From the NCBI GenBank assembly GCA_963827545.1, contig CAWHBI010000014.1:18706-82705 (forward strand): a stretch of 64,000 nucleotides of DNA, in the 5' to 3' direction. This document shows, piece after piece, positions 1 through 10,167 of this stretch. The position numbers were made by a program, and so were the translations under genes. Source of the DNA: AWTP1-13 sp963827545 (lineage in GTDB: Bacteria > Pseudomonadota > Alphaproteobacteria > Rhizobiales > Hyphomicrobiaceae). The notes beneath the pieces were generated by a model. It did not search any database and was not told the origin of the DNA. It saw only the letters and a program-made list of their open reading frames with translations. Numbering within the stretch: the first letter of the stretch is position 1; every line of letters starts with the position of its first letter.

Positions 1-174
1 CTTGCGTGGCTCTGCGGCAACGCGGGTGGCCATGGGCTGCGCCAGGCCAAGGACGTTATGGGCGACGGCTTTGATCTCGCCGAAGTACGCAATGCTGGCA
101 GCGGTGGACCCGGCTGCCAGCATCCATCCTGCCGCCATAACGGCGGCGCGCCGTGCACCGGATGACAACGCCAT
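1..174 (-). CDS. N-terminal fragment of a membrane-anchored protein (runs off the window)
   Basis: An open frame of 58 codons starts at the ATG whose complement is at 172-174 and runs off the left edge. The product begins with a short basic stretch (SSGARR) followed by a hydrophobic segment at about residues 10-30 (AAVMAAGWMLAAG), which fits a signal anchor. It lies 51 bp downstream of the aspartic protease gene on the same strand, so the two probably share a transcript. The visible part is too short to name a family. A second clan AA protease would fit the context, but that is only a guess. Confidence 0.45.
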   Translation of the reverse strand, partial: MALSSGARRAAVMAAGWMLAAGSTAASIAYFGEIKAVAHNVLGLAQPMATRVAAEPRK

Positions 175-225
175 GGGACCACGCCCTGTCCGTGACGGCC
201 GCCGAGGGGGCACGGGCCCCCGACC

Positions 226-933
226 TCAGCTGCGCAGCGTCAGATATTCACTGGTAAACTCATAAGAGCGCAGGCGGCTTAAAAAACTCATACCGAGCAG
301 ATTCTCCTTGAGCGAGCCCGGTTTGGCTACCAGCGCGTCGACTTCGTTAAGATTGATGTTGCCGACGCTCAGTGTGCGCAGGCGCACGCTGGCTGCATAG
401 GTGGTGCCATTGGCAGTCTGCACAGGCACCGTATAGCGTAAACGGTCGATGTCTATCCCCAGGCGCTGGGCGTCCGCCGGCTTCAACACCACCGTCGACG
501 CCCCGGTATCGACCAGCATGGTGAGCGCGATGCCGTTCGACTCGGTCCTGACCATGAAATGGCCATCCGCGCGCTTCCTGATGCGCACCGACCGCTCACC
601 CTCGACCTGCGTATCGGCGCGCAACGGGCTGCCAGGCGGAAGCAGTTCTCCGGCCACGCGATGACCCAGCCCCAGGAGCTCCTCGCGGAAGCTGTAGCCG
701 CCCACGAGAATGACCGTCACCAGGGCCCAGGCAAAGATGTCGCGAACGGCCTGACCAGGCCTGCCGCGATAGCTGCCGGCAAGCGAGGACCCGATGAAAA
801 TAAGCAATGCCACGCCGGCAACGATAATGGCGAAGTCTGAAGGGTCAAATCCAGCGATCGAGCCCGCGTCGGCGCGCAGCAGCAACGCGAGGCCGGCGAT
901 TACCAGCAGCAGCAACGCAATCCACGCTCCCAT
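226..933 (-). CDS. TIGR02281-type retropepsin-like aspartic protease, membrane-anchored
   Basis: The 235-residue protein has hydrophobic segments at about residues 3-20, 33-50 and 66-80, followed by a soluble domain. That domain carries the catalytic signature V-DTGAS at 142-146, typical of single-domain retropepsin-like aspartyl proteases of clan AA, which act as dimers. A hydrophobic stretch plus LGMSFL near residue 215 matches the second conserved region of this family, where a glycine follows the hydrophobic strand. The ATG at 933 lies 3 bp after the stop of the DUF1289 gene, so the two genes form a tight operon. Its substrates are unknown. The active site is expected on the side of the membrane where the C-terminal domain lies, probably the periplasm. 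Confidence 0.85.
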   Translation of the reverse strand: MGAWIALLLLVIAGLALLLRADAGSIAGFDPSDFAIIVAGVALLIFIGSSLAGSYRGRPGQAVRDIFAWALVTVILVGGYSFREELLGLGHRVAGELLPPGSPLRADTQVEGERSVRIRKRADGHFMVRTESNGIALTMLVDTGASTVVLKPADAQRLGIDIDRLRYTVPVQTANGTTYAASVRLRTLSVGNINLNEVDALVAKPGSLKENLLGMSFLSRLRSYEFTSEYLTLRS

Positions 934-936
934 GCC

Positions 937-1116
937 TCACCTCTCCGCCGAAGTGTGGGTTTGACGCCGTCTGCCCGCCAAGCTGCACATAATACGACGC
1001 CGCTCACAATCCGTCATCGCCGTCCAGCGCGCTATCTCCTCGATCGACCGGGCGCAGCCGGCGCACAAGCCCGTGGCCGCCTCGATCACACAAACTTTGA
1101 TGCAAGGCAACTCCAT
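937..1116 (-). CDS. DUF1289 domain protein (59 aa)
   Basis: This short gene is read from the sequence directly. The product starts MELPCIKVCVIEAATGLCAG and continues with C-A-RSIEEIARW and MTDCERR. The pattern PCI-x-VC ... TGLC-x-GC-x-RS-x-EEIA-x-W ... M-x-x-x-ER matches the DUF1289 family of small cysteine-rich proteins, whose four cysteines suggest metal binding. The stop codon lies 3 bp before the ATG of the downstream aspartic protease gene, which supports co-transcription. No strong Shine-Dalgarno sequence precedes the chosen ATG, so a start further upstream is possible. The biochemical function of DUF1289 is not known. Confidence 0.8.
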   Translation of the reverse strand: MELPCIKVCVIEAATGLCAGCARSIEEIARWTAMTDCERRRIMCSLAGRRRQTHTSAER

Positions 1117-1213
1117 CCATCCCGGCTGCGTCAGCTGGCAATGAACAATCAGGCGGTCCGCGCTGGCAATGTAGGTAGCTACAGGGCGCCTGACAATCCG
1201 TCAGGCGGACCGC

Positions 1214-2833
1214 CTAGCGGCCGGCTGTGGATTCGCGGCCCTCACCGGCTCTGGCCCTCCACTGGGGCTCACGCCCGTAGCTGACGGGTCCGGCGGGCTG
1301 GCGATGGCGCTCCTGCCCCAAGGGCTGCAGTGGCGGCATGGCGCGGAGCACCCGGCTCTTGGGAAGCACGACGATGGCCTCCGTTCCCTTGCGCAGCACC
1401 GAACGCAGCTCGAAGGTTCCGCCATGCAAGGTCACCAGGTTCTGCACAATCGGCAGACCGAGCCCGGTGCCACCTTCGGCCGTCTGATGCGCCAGTGATC
1501 CTTGGCCGAAGGCCTGCATGACCCTGGGGATTTCCTCTTTCGGGATGCCAGGTCCCGTATCCTTGACGATGAGCGTTTGCCCACCCTCGGGCGTGTCTCG
1601 CACGTTGAGGGCTATGTAGCCACCGCGAGGCGTGAATTTCAGCGCGTTGGATATCAGGTTGAGGCAGATCTGGCGGATGGCCCGCTCGTCCGCCCACAGC
1701 TGTCCGAGGCCCTTGTCGAATTCCAGCGTAACGTGCAGCCCCTTGCTCTCCGCGCGCAGGTTCAGCAACCGCAGGCAATCCTCGACAACATCGGTCAGCC
1801 GGACCGGCTCCTCGTGCAGCTCGTAGCGGCCGGCCTCGATGCGCGAAAGGTCGAGGATCTCATTGATGAGCTGCAGGAGGTGGCGGCCGCTTTCGTGGAT
1901 GTTGCCGGAGTACTCCTTGTAGTTGTCGTTCGGCATCGGACCAAGCAGCTCGCTCTTCATCACCTCGGAGAAGCCGAGAATGGCATTGAGAGGCGTGCGC
2001 AGCTCATGACTCATGGTGGCGAGGAAGCGCGACTTGGCCACGTTGGCAGCTTCGGCCCGGCGGCGGGCTTCGTCGGAAATCGCCTTCTCCTCCTCGATCT
2101 CGGCGATCAGTGCATCCTTCTCGGCCCGGAACTCGAGCATGGCCAACGCCGTGGAGTTGAGGCCCTTGGCGAGGAAGATGAAGTAGACGTGCAGACCGAT
2201 GGCCATGGCGGCCATCGCCAGATAGAACGGGTGCCCCTGCATCAGAAGCCGCGCGACGATGGCCAGCGTCATGGGAACGGTGCCAGCGTAGAGGATCGTC
2301 ATCACCGCGGAGGCGAAGGTCATGCGGATGGCGAGCAGCACGATCAGCGAGGCCAGCATGAAGACGTGGCTCGCTGCATCGGCGGCGCCCAGGCCCACCA
2401 CCGCTATGCCGCCCCACGTGATGCCATTGGCGAGCTCGAGCCACACGAACATCCGCCGCCATTGCCCCACGTTCGCCGCTTTGCGCGGCTGGCCCAGGAA
2501 GTTGCGACAGGCGGCGATCATGAAGAACTTGACGGAGATGACGATCGCCAGCCACGCCGAGGCCTGCAGCACCGGGGCCCAGAACATCGACGCCAGCGAG
2601 AAGATGACCGCAAGCAGCGGCAGCGTTACGCGCGCGGAAAGCTCGTTGCGCGCGAACATGGAAAGCAACTCGTATTCGAACTCGGGCTTGATGCTCGAAC
2701 CCTGCGAGAGGCGGGCGCGAACTTCGCGCAGCTGAGCATGAGTGACAGAGCGTGGGTCCTTGGCGTGCTCGGAAGATTGGGTGCCTGCTGCAGCCTCGGC
2801 TCCCTCCATCGCGTCCTGTCGAGGCTCTGCCAT
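1214..2833 (-). CDS. Membrane sensor histidine kinase (PleC/PdhS-like catalytic core)
   Basis: Numbered from the longest frame (TTG at 2884), the protein has about five hydrophobic segments between residues 87 and 240. A charged linker follows (about 250-285), then a HisKA domain with SHELRTPLNAILGF and phospho-acceptor His293. The HATPase domain contains the N box (NLISNALKF), the G1 box (VKDTGPGIP) and the G2 box (GGTGLGL). No receiver domain and no neighbouring response regulator is present, so the partner is unknown. The start is uncertain: the ATG at 2833 is given, but the ATG at 2809 has a better Shine-Dalgarno (AGGA). The C-terminal 50 residues are low-complexity and arginine-rich. Confidence 0.85.
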   Translation of the reverse strand: MAEPRQDAMEGAEAAAGTQSSEHAKDPRSVTHAQLREVRARLSQGSSIKPEFEYELLSMFARNELSARVTLPLLAVIFSLASMFWAPVLQASAWLAIVISVKFFMIAACRNFLGQPRKAANVGQWRRMFVWLELANGITWGGIAVVGLGAADAASHVFMLASLIVLLAIRMTFASAVMTILYAGTVPMTLAIVARLLMQGHPFYLAMAAMAIGLHVYFIFLAKGLNSTALAMLEFRAEKDALIAEIEEEKAISDEARRRAEAANVAKSRFLATMSHELRTPLNAILGFSEVMKSELLGPMPNDNYKEYSGNIHESGRHLLQLINEILDLSRIEAGRYELHEEPVRLTDVVEDCLRLLNLRAESKGLHVTLEFDKGLGQLWADERAIRQICLNLISNALKFTPRGGYIALNVRDTPEGGQTLIVKDTGPGIPKEEIPRVMQAFGQGSLAHQTAEGGTGLGLPIVQNLVTLHGGTFELRSVLRKGTEAIVVLPKSRVLRAMPPLQPLGQERHRQPAGPVSYGREPQWRARAGEGRESTAGR

Positions 2834-3051
2834 CGGGTGCTGTCTTGTGAGCCTGGCGGTTGGAGGCCGGCGCATTCGCCGCAAGCCGATTAATGTCCAG
2901 GTAATTCCTAAATTCGGGTTTAACGCCAGTCAGTTGTAACGACGGACTATAACCGGATGCGAGCATTCTGCTGCAACAGCACAGCAACGTGCTCAGCTTG
3001 CACCCGCAACGCGCGTCCTATACGACTTCCCGACCGTCCGGAGCGGCATCC

Positions 3052-3240
3052 ATGACTTGGCAAACCCAAACCGCGCCCAACCCCCGGGGCGCGTGCGTTT
3101 GGATGGCCGAGGAGGGCACCGAGTTGCTCTGTGCCGCGCTGGACCGGGTGAAAGAGGCGCTGAGGCTCGATTTCATCGAGCCGAACCAGCCGGCGCGCTG
3201 GCACAGGGAGGTGTCATCGCGGCTGGGCGCCAAGGCATAG
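3052..3240 (+). CDS. Small hypothetical protein (62 aa)
   Basis: An ATG at 3052 is preceded by GGAG about 10 bp upstream and opens a frame of 62 codons ending 35 bp before the metallo-beta-lactamase gene. The product reads MTWQTQTAPNPRGACVWMAE and continues with a plausible helix (LLCAALDRVKEALRLDF). The residue mix and G/C third positions look coding, unlike the arginine/serine-rich opposite-strand frame. I recognise no family. It may be co-transcribed with the next two genes. A non-coding stretch remains possible. Confidence 0.5.
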   Translation: MTWQTQTAPNPRGACVWMAEEGTELLCAALDRVKEALRLDFIEPNQPARWHREVSSRLGAKA

Positions 3241-3275
3241 GATGCACATGCCCTGCGAGGGGGCGGGGATTTGTC

Positions 3276-4019
3276 ATGAAGCTGACCGTGGTCGGGTGCG
3301 GGGATGCGTTCGGGTCGGGCGGCCGGCTGCAGACCTGCTACCATGTGGAGGCTGACGGGACGCGGTTTCTGATCGATTGTGGCGCGACCGCGCTGATCGG
3401 ATTGAGCCGGCTCGGCATCGATCCCAACACCATCCCAACCATTTTCATCTCGCATCTGCATGGCGACCATTTCGCCGGGCTCGTCTGGTGGCTCGTTCAT
3501 GCGCAGCACGTCGCCAAGCGCATCGTCCCCCTCACAGTGGTGGGTCCGGAGGGCATCGAGGCGCGCTTCACGGTGGCGGCCGAGGCGCTGTTTTCAGGCT
3601 CCACAGGAGTCCAGCGCCGGTACGACCTCGGCTTCGTCGAGCTGGCGAAGGAGACGCCCACGGATGTGGACCAGGTGCGCGTCACCCCGTTCGAGGCGAA
3701 GCACCCGTCCGGCGCGCCGTCATATGCGCTGCGCTTCGAGGTGGACAGCAAGGTGTTGAGCTTCTCCGGCGACAGCGAGTGGGTGGACAGCCTAGTGCCC
3801 GCTGGACAGGGCGCCGATCTCTACATCATCGAGTGCTACCAGTTCGACGGCGCACCGCGCTTTCACCTGAGCTGGAAGACCATCGAGGCCCACCTCGGCC
3901 GTATCGGCGCCAAGCGGATCATGCTGACCCACATGGCCGAGCCGATGCTGGCCCGGCGCGGCGAGGTGACCGACCCGCGCGTGGTGCTGGCCGAGGATGG
4001 CCTAGTTCTAGACATATGA
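3276..4019 (+). CDS. MBL-fold metallo-hydrolase
   Basis: The 247-residue protein has the beta-lactamase-fold metal motif HLHGDH at residues 60-65. Further metal ligands are likely His in EAKHPSG (about 151), Asp in FSGDSEW (about 166) and His in MLTHMAEP near the C-terminus. This layout is the ribonuclease Z/AtsA-like branch that hydrolyses phosphodiester or ester bonds using two zinc ions. The start at 3276 is chosen because the protein begins cleanly with the first beta strand (MKLTVVGCGD). The gene overlaps the next one by 4 bp (ATGA), which indicates translational coupling. The substrate cannot be inferred. Confidence 0.85.
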   Translation: MKLTVVGCGDAFGSGGRLQTCYHVEADGTRFLIDCGATALIGLSRLGIDPNTIPTIFISHLHGDHFAGLVWWLVHAQHVAKRIVPLTVVGPEGIEARFTVAAEALFSGSTGVQRRYDLGFVELAKETPTDVDQVRVTPFEAKHPSGAPSYALRFEVDSKVLSFSGDSEWVDSLVPAGQGADLYIIECYQFDGAPRFHLSWKTIEAHLGRIGAKRIMLTHMAEPMLARRGEVTDPRVVLAEDGLVLDI

Positions 4020-4669
4020 CGGCGACACAACGAGCGCTGGCGCAGCTGACACGCGAAATCCGGTCCTGCCGCATATGCCGTGACGCGCCGCACGGGAACC
4101 CGCTGCCGCACGAGCCGCGCCCGGTATTGCGCCCCAGCGCCACGGCGCGCATCTGCATCTGCAGTCAGGCGCCGGGCGTGCGTGTGCACGCGTCGGGTGT
4201 CCCCTTCACGGACCCCTCGGGCGACAGACTGAGGGCCTGGCTCGCCCTGGCGCCGGACGAATTCTACGACCAGCGCCGCGTCGCCATAGTGCCCATGGGC
4301 TTCTGCTTTCCGGGGCACGATGCTGCCGGGGGAGACCTGCCGCCGCGCCGGGAATGCGCCAAAGCCTGGCACGCGCACCTGTTCGCGGCCATGCCACAGC
4401 TGGAGCTCATTGTGCTCGTCGGCAGCTATGCGCAGCGCTGGCACCTGGGCAAGGCCATCCGTGGCGGGATGACCGAGACCGTCAAGGACTGGCGAGCCCA
4501 TTTCGGGGCCAAGGACGCGCCGCGCAGGGTGCCCCTGCCGCATCCTTCGTGGCGCAACAACGCCTGGCTCACGGCCAATCCATGGTTCGAGCAGGAGCTG
4601 CTGCCGGCCCTCAGAGGTGAAATCCGACGGCTCTTGAACCCGCATCAGCCCATTCGGCAGGCACTTTAG
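4016..4669 (+). CDS. Uracil-DNA glycosylase family protein
   Basis: The 217-residue protein begins with a cysteine-rich segment (CRICRDAP) and contains QAPGVRVHASGVPFTDPSGD, which resembles the motif 1 region of the bacterial uracil-DNA glycosylase superfamily. A later LVGSYAQ and the C-terminal PLPHPSWRN match the motifs that contact DNA (HPS). Proteins of this branch are usually annotated uracil-DNA glycosylase family, but activity on uracil has not been shown for most. The ATG overlaps the stop of the upstream MBL-fold gene, so the two are probably made together. Confidence 0.8.
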   Translation: MTATQRALAQLTREIRSCRICRDAPHGNPLPHEPRPVLRPSATARICICSQAPGVRVHASGVPFTDPSGDRLRAWLALAPDEFYDQRRVAIVPMGFCFPGHDAAGGDLPPRRECAKAWHAHLFAAMPQLELIVLVGSYAQRWHLGKAIRGGMTETVKDWRAHFGAKDAPRRVPLPHPSWRNNAWLTANPWFEQELLPALRGEIRRLLNPHQPIRQAL

Positions 4670-4768
4670 CGGTGCAATGCTGCATCTGCGGCATCTTCGC
4701 TGCGTTGTAGCGCCCCTGATGCCTCTGCTAGCCTGCGGCCGTGACTCGGGAGCAAAGGGCCGGCTCGC

Positions 4769-5695
4769 GTGGACGTAGACTACTTCATCCAGCAGCTCAT
4801 CAATGGCGTCACGCTGGGCTCGATCTACGGGCTGATCGCCATCGGCTACACAATGGTGTTCGGCATCATCGGCATGGTGAATTTCGCCCACGGCGACGTC
4901 TTCATGCTCTCCGCCTTCATCGCCCTCATTCTGCTCCTGGTCCTGTTGCAGATGCTGGGCATCGGCTCGCTCGTCATCGCGCTGTTCGTGGTGCTGATCC
5001 TGGCGATGCTGCTCACCTCGCTGTGGGCCTGGGCGATCGAGCGGCTGGCCTACCGCCCCCTGCGCGGCTCGTTCCGGCTGGCGCCGCTGATCTCCGCCAT
5101 CGGCATGTCGATCTTCCTGTCCAACCTCGTGCAGGTGACCCAGGGGCCGCGCAACAAGCCGGCGCCAGAAATCCTGAATGGTGTTATCACCTTCCACGAG
5201 GGCTCGGCGGGCTACGCGGTTACCCTCTCCTACAAGCAGATCCTGATCGTGGCGGTGACAGCGGCACTGCTGGCGGCGTTCTGGTACGTGGTGCAGCGGA
5301 CCCCGATCGGGCGGGCGCAGCGTGCCTGCGAGCAGGACCGCAGGATGGCGGCACTGCTGGGCGTCGACGTCGACCGGACCATCTCGCTCACCTTCGTGAT
5401 GGGCGCGGCTCTGGCGGCCGTGGCGGGACTGCTGTTCATGACCTACTACGGGGTGGTGAACTTCGCCGACGGCTTCGTGCCCGGCGTCAAGGCCTTTACC
5501 GCCGCCGTGCTCGGCGGCATCGGCTCGCTGCCGGGCGCCGTACTGGGAGGCTTGCTGATCGGCATGATCGAGACGTTGTGGTCGGCCTACTTCTCGAGCG
5601 ACTACAAGGACGTCGCGAGCTTCTCCGTGCTGATCATAGCGCTGGTGTTCCTGCCGTCCGGGCTGCTCGGCAGACCGGAAGTGGAGAAGGTGTAG
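4769..5695 (+). CDS. livH: Branched-chain amino acid ABC transporter permease LivH
   Basis: The 308-residue protein is hydrophobic throughout with about eight membrane segments and the family opening FIQQLINGVTLGSIYGLIAI. The cytoplasmic EAA-like region (RACEQDRRMAALLGVD, about residues 183-200) and the C-terminal GGIGSLPGAVLGGLLIG are diagnostic of LivH. The start is a GTG at 4769. It is the first gene of a five-gene set (livH, livM, livG, livF, DUF6867). The likely substrates are branched-chain amino acids, but LivH-type systems also import aromatic acids, urea and other amides, so the substrate is uncertain. Confidence 0.92.
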   Translation: MDVDYFIQQLINGVTLGSIYGLIAIGYTMVFGIIGMVNFAHGDVFMLSAFIALILLLVLLQMLGIGSLVIALFVVLILAMLLTSLWAWAIERLAYRPLRGSFRLAPLISAIGMSIFLSNLVQVTQGPRNKPAPEILNGVITFHEGSAGYAVTLSYKQILIVAVTAALLAAFWYVVQRTPIGRAQRACEQDRRMAALLGVDVDRTISLTFVMGAALAAVAGLLFMTYYGVVNFADGFVPGVKAFTAAVLGGIGSLPGAVLGGLLIGMIETLWSAYFSSDYKDVASFSVLIIALVFLPSGLLGRPEVEKV

Positions 5696-5700
5696 CGGCG

Positions 5701-7994
<2,294 letters not shown>

Positions 7995-8107
7995 ACGGCA
8001 ATGGCTTTGGCATTCCTCGATTGAAGCTGCCGCCGCGAAGCGTTCACCCGCGTTCCCGCAGAATGCCGGGTGGCCCCAGCTGCATGCGAGGGCGGCGACG
8101 TTCCTAA

Positions 8108-8123
8108 TGTTTCACGTGAAACA
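8108..8123. other. parS: parS centromere site 1
   Basis: TGTTTCACGTGAAACA is a perfect 16-bp palindrome identical to the consensus ParB-binding parS sequence that is conserved from Bacillus to Caulobacter. ParB spreading from such sites organises origin segregation with ParA and loads SMC. The site lies between livG and livF, not in a par operon. parS sites cluster near oriC, which suggests that the window is origin-proximal. Confidence 0.92.
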
Positions 8124-8141
8124 AATTAACCAACATATTGA

Positions 8142-8157
8142 TGTTTCACGTGAAACA
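8142..8157. other. parS: parS centromere site 2
   Basis: This is a second perfect copy of TGTTTCACGTGAAACA, with a centre 34 bp from the first. The 18-bp spacer is AT-rich against a very GC-rich background. Two exact 16-mers this close cannot be chance, and both are fully symmetrical, so binding of ParB-CTP clamps in either orientation is expected. Confidence 0.92.
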
Positions 8158-8231
8158 GTGAAGCGTTCAATTGCGGTGCAAGACCTCCTCTCCAGCCGGG
8201 GCCCGGGTCCGGAAAGCCGGGAGAGCGCGCA

Positions 8232-8954
<723 letters not shown>

Positions 8955-8968
8955 ACAAGGAGGTGGCC

Positions 8969-9316
8969 ATGCCGGACTGGCTCTATGACACCGGCAAGCC
9001 GGGTGTGTTCCTGCTGGTGACGGTCCTGCTCGGCGGTGCGGCCGCGTTCATGACCGGACGCGCCATCGCCCAGACCTGGCGGCCCTACTGGCACATCCCC
9101 CTGTACGCGCTGCCGCTCGCGGGCACCGTGCGCTTCTTCCACTACGCGCTTTTCGCAGAGCCGTTCATTTCGCCTCGGAACTTCCTCGTCGATTTCGCCG
9201 TGGTGTTGGTCACCGCGTCCTTGGGCTACCGGCTCTACCGCGCGAAGCAGATGGTGCGCCAGTACGGATGGCTGTTCCAGCGCCGCGGGCCGTTTGCGTG
9301 GCGCGCGCTGCGCTAG
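8969..9316 (+). CDS. DUF6867 family membrane protein, liv-operon associated
   Basis: The 115-residue protein has three hydrophobic segments (about 10-30, 42-62 and 68-88) and conserved-looking RPYWHIPLY, AGTVRFFHYALF and RQYGWLFQR motifs. This is the pattern of DUF6867, a small membrane protein often encoded directly after livF in Hyphomicrobiales. The ATG at 8969 is preferred over the in-frame GTG six bases earlier because AAGGAGGT stands at ideal spacing before it. Its role in transport has not been shown. The TAG stop overlaps the start of a 149-bp repeat. Confidence 0.85.
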   Translation: MPDWLYDTGKPGVFLLVTVLLGGAAAFMTGRAIAQTWRPYWHIPLYALPLAGTVRFFHYALFAEPFISPRNFLVDFAVVLVTASLGYRLYRAKQMVRQYGWLFQRRGPFAWRALR

Positions 9317-9464
9317 AGCAAGATCGTTTCTGATCGAAGCGTTTCGCTTCGATCACGGAACGTGAATCTTGCTCTCAAATCTATGAAATAGAGCAGGATT
9401 CACGCTTCGGCCGCCACGTTGCAGTTGAGGCAAAGTGATTTAATCCGAAGCGATCCTGCTCTAG
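9316..9464. repeat. 149-bp dispersed palindromic repeat, copy 1
   Basis: This segment recurs almost identically at 12424-12571. It has two parts. The first is bounded by GAGCAAGAT and ATCTTGCTC and contains a perfect hairpin, GATCGAAGCG-TTT-CGCTTCGATC. The second is bounded by GAGCAGGAT and ATCCTGCTC. It starts inside the stop codon of the DUF6867 gene. No reading frame lies within it. It may act as a transcript end or as a non-autonomous mobile repeat. Confidence 0.85.
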
Positions 9465-9571
9465 TGCCTAGAAAATCCTGCCGGGCCTCTTGAAACCCGG
9501 GTCCCTCTCACCAAGTCGTTGAAGAGGTAGCCCATTAGGGTTGCCTCAACTCTCGTGATTTCCGTGGTTGA

Positions 9572-9772
9572 GCCGAGCACGAGCAGAAGGACGGCGATGC
9601 CCACTACGTGGAACGCCGCTTCGGCGCTTTCCCGCGCTCCGTGCAGCTGCCGTTCGAGGTGAAGGAGGAGCACGTCGAGGCCAAGTACGACAAAGGCGTG
9701 CCGACCTTCCGCCTGCCCAAGCCGGCCGAGTTGCAGAGGCCGGCGCGCCGGATCGAGGTTCGCACCGTCTGA
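9572..9772 (+). pseudogene. C-terminal remnant of an Hsp20/alpha-crystallin small heat shock protein
   Basis: Reading the + strand in the frame ending at TGA 9770-9772 gives HYVERRFGAFPRSVQLPFEV followed by a V-x-A-x-Y-x-x-GV-x-x-x-LPKP stretch. This is the C-terminal half of an alpha-crystallin domain including a GV-x-x-x-LPK-type motif (here GVPTFRLPK). An in-frame TGA at 9569 closes the frame upstream, and no N-terminal half is present, so the gene is truncated at its 5' end. It begins about 108 bp after the 149-bp repeat, which may mark the break. Confidence 0.7.
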
Positions 9773-9802
9773 CGAGATGAGCGAGGAGGATCGGGACAGG
9801 TC

Positions 9803-10027
9803 ATGAGCAACAGCGAGCAGCATTCGATCGACTACAAGACGCACATCCTCGTCGGCGTGCGCGCGAACGGCTCCATGAGCGTGATCTGCCACTGGCGCAG
9901 CGTGCCGCGACAGGCGGACGTGGAGGAGAAGAAGGCGTCCACGCGGGAGTCCTTTGCAACCTTCATCCTGTGCACGCCGACCTCGATCATGCGGGGCAAC
10001 GGACCGGGAACGGCGCGAGGCAAGTGA
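9803..10027 (+). CDS. Small hypothetical protein (74 aa)
   Basis: The ATG at 9803 follows GGACAGGTC, an acceptable ribosome binding site, and opens 74 codons with strongly G/C third positions. The product includes DYKTHILVGVRANGSMSVICHW, a plausible beta-rich segment, and ends in a glycine-rich tail that may be less constrained. I recognise no family. It lies 31 bp after the Hsp20 remnant and could be a true small gene of the region or debris. Confidence 0.45.
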   Translation: MSNSEQHSIDYKTHILVGVRANGSMSVICHWRSVPRQADVEEKKASTRESFATFILCTPTSIMRGNGPGTARGK

Positions 10028-10167
10028 GCAAGGCACGGCGGCCGCGCGGGCACCGGGCGAAGGGCACCCCCGGGGCATGCCGCATTTGGGCGTGCAACCG
10101 AAGGAATACATTTGTATCCTGAGGTAGGGTACCCATAGGTGGCCGAGGGGCCATCGCAGGCAGCGCC

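Noticed and set aside
1502..2893. 463-codon plus-strand frame opposite the histidine kinase
   Set aside because: It is the antisense of a clear histidine kinase gene and has no conserved motif; long antisense frames are common in high-GC DNA.
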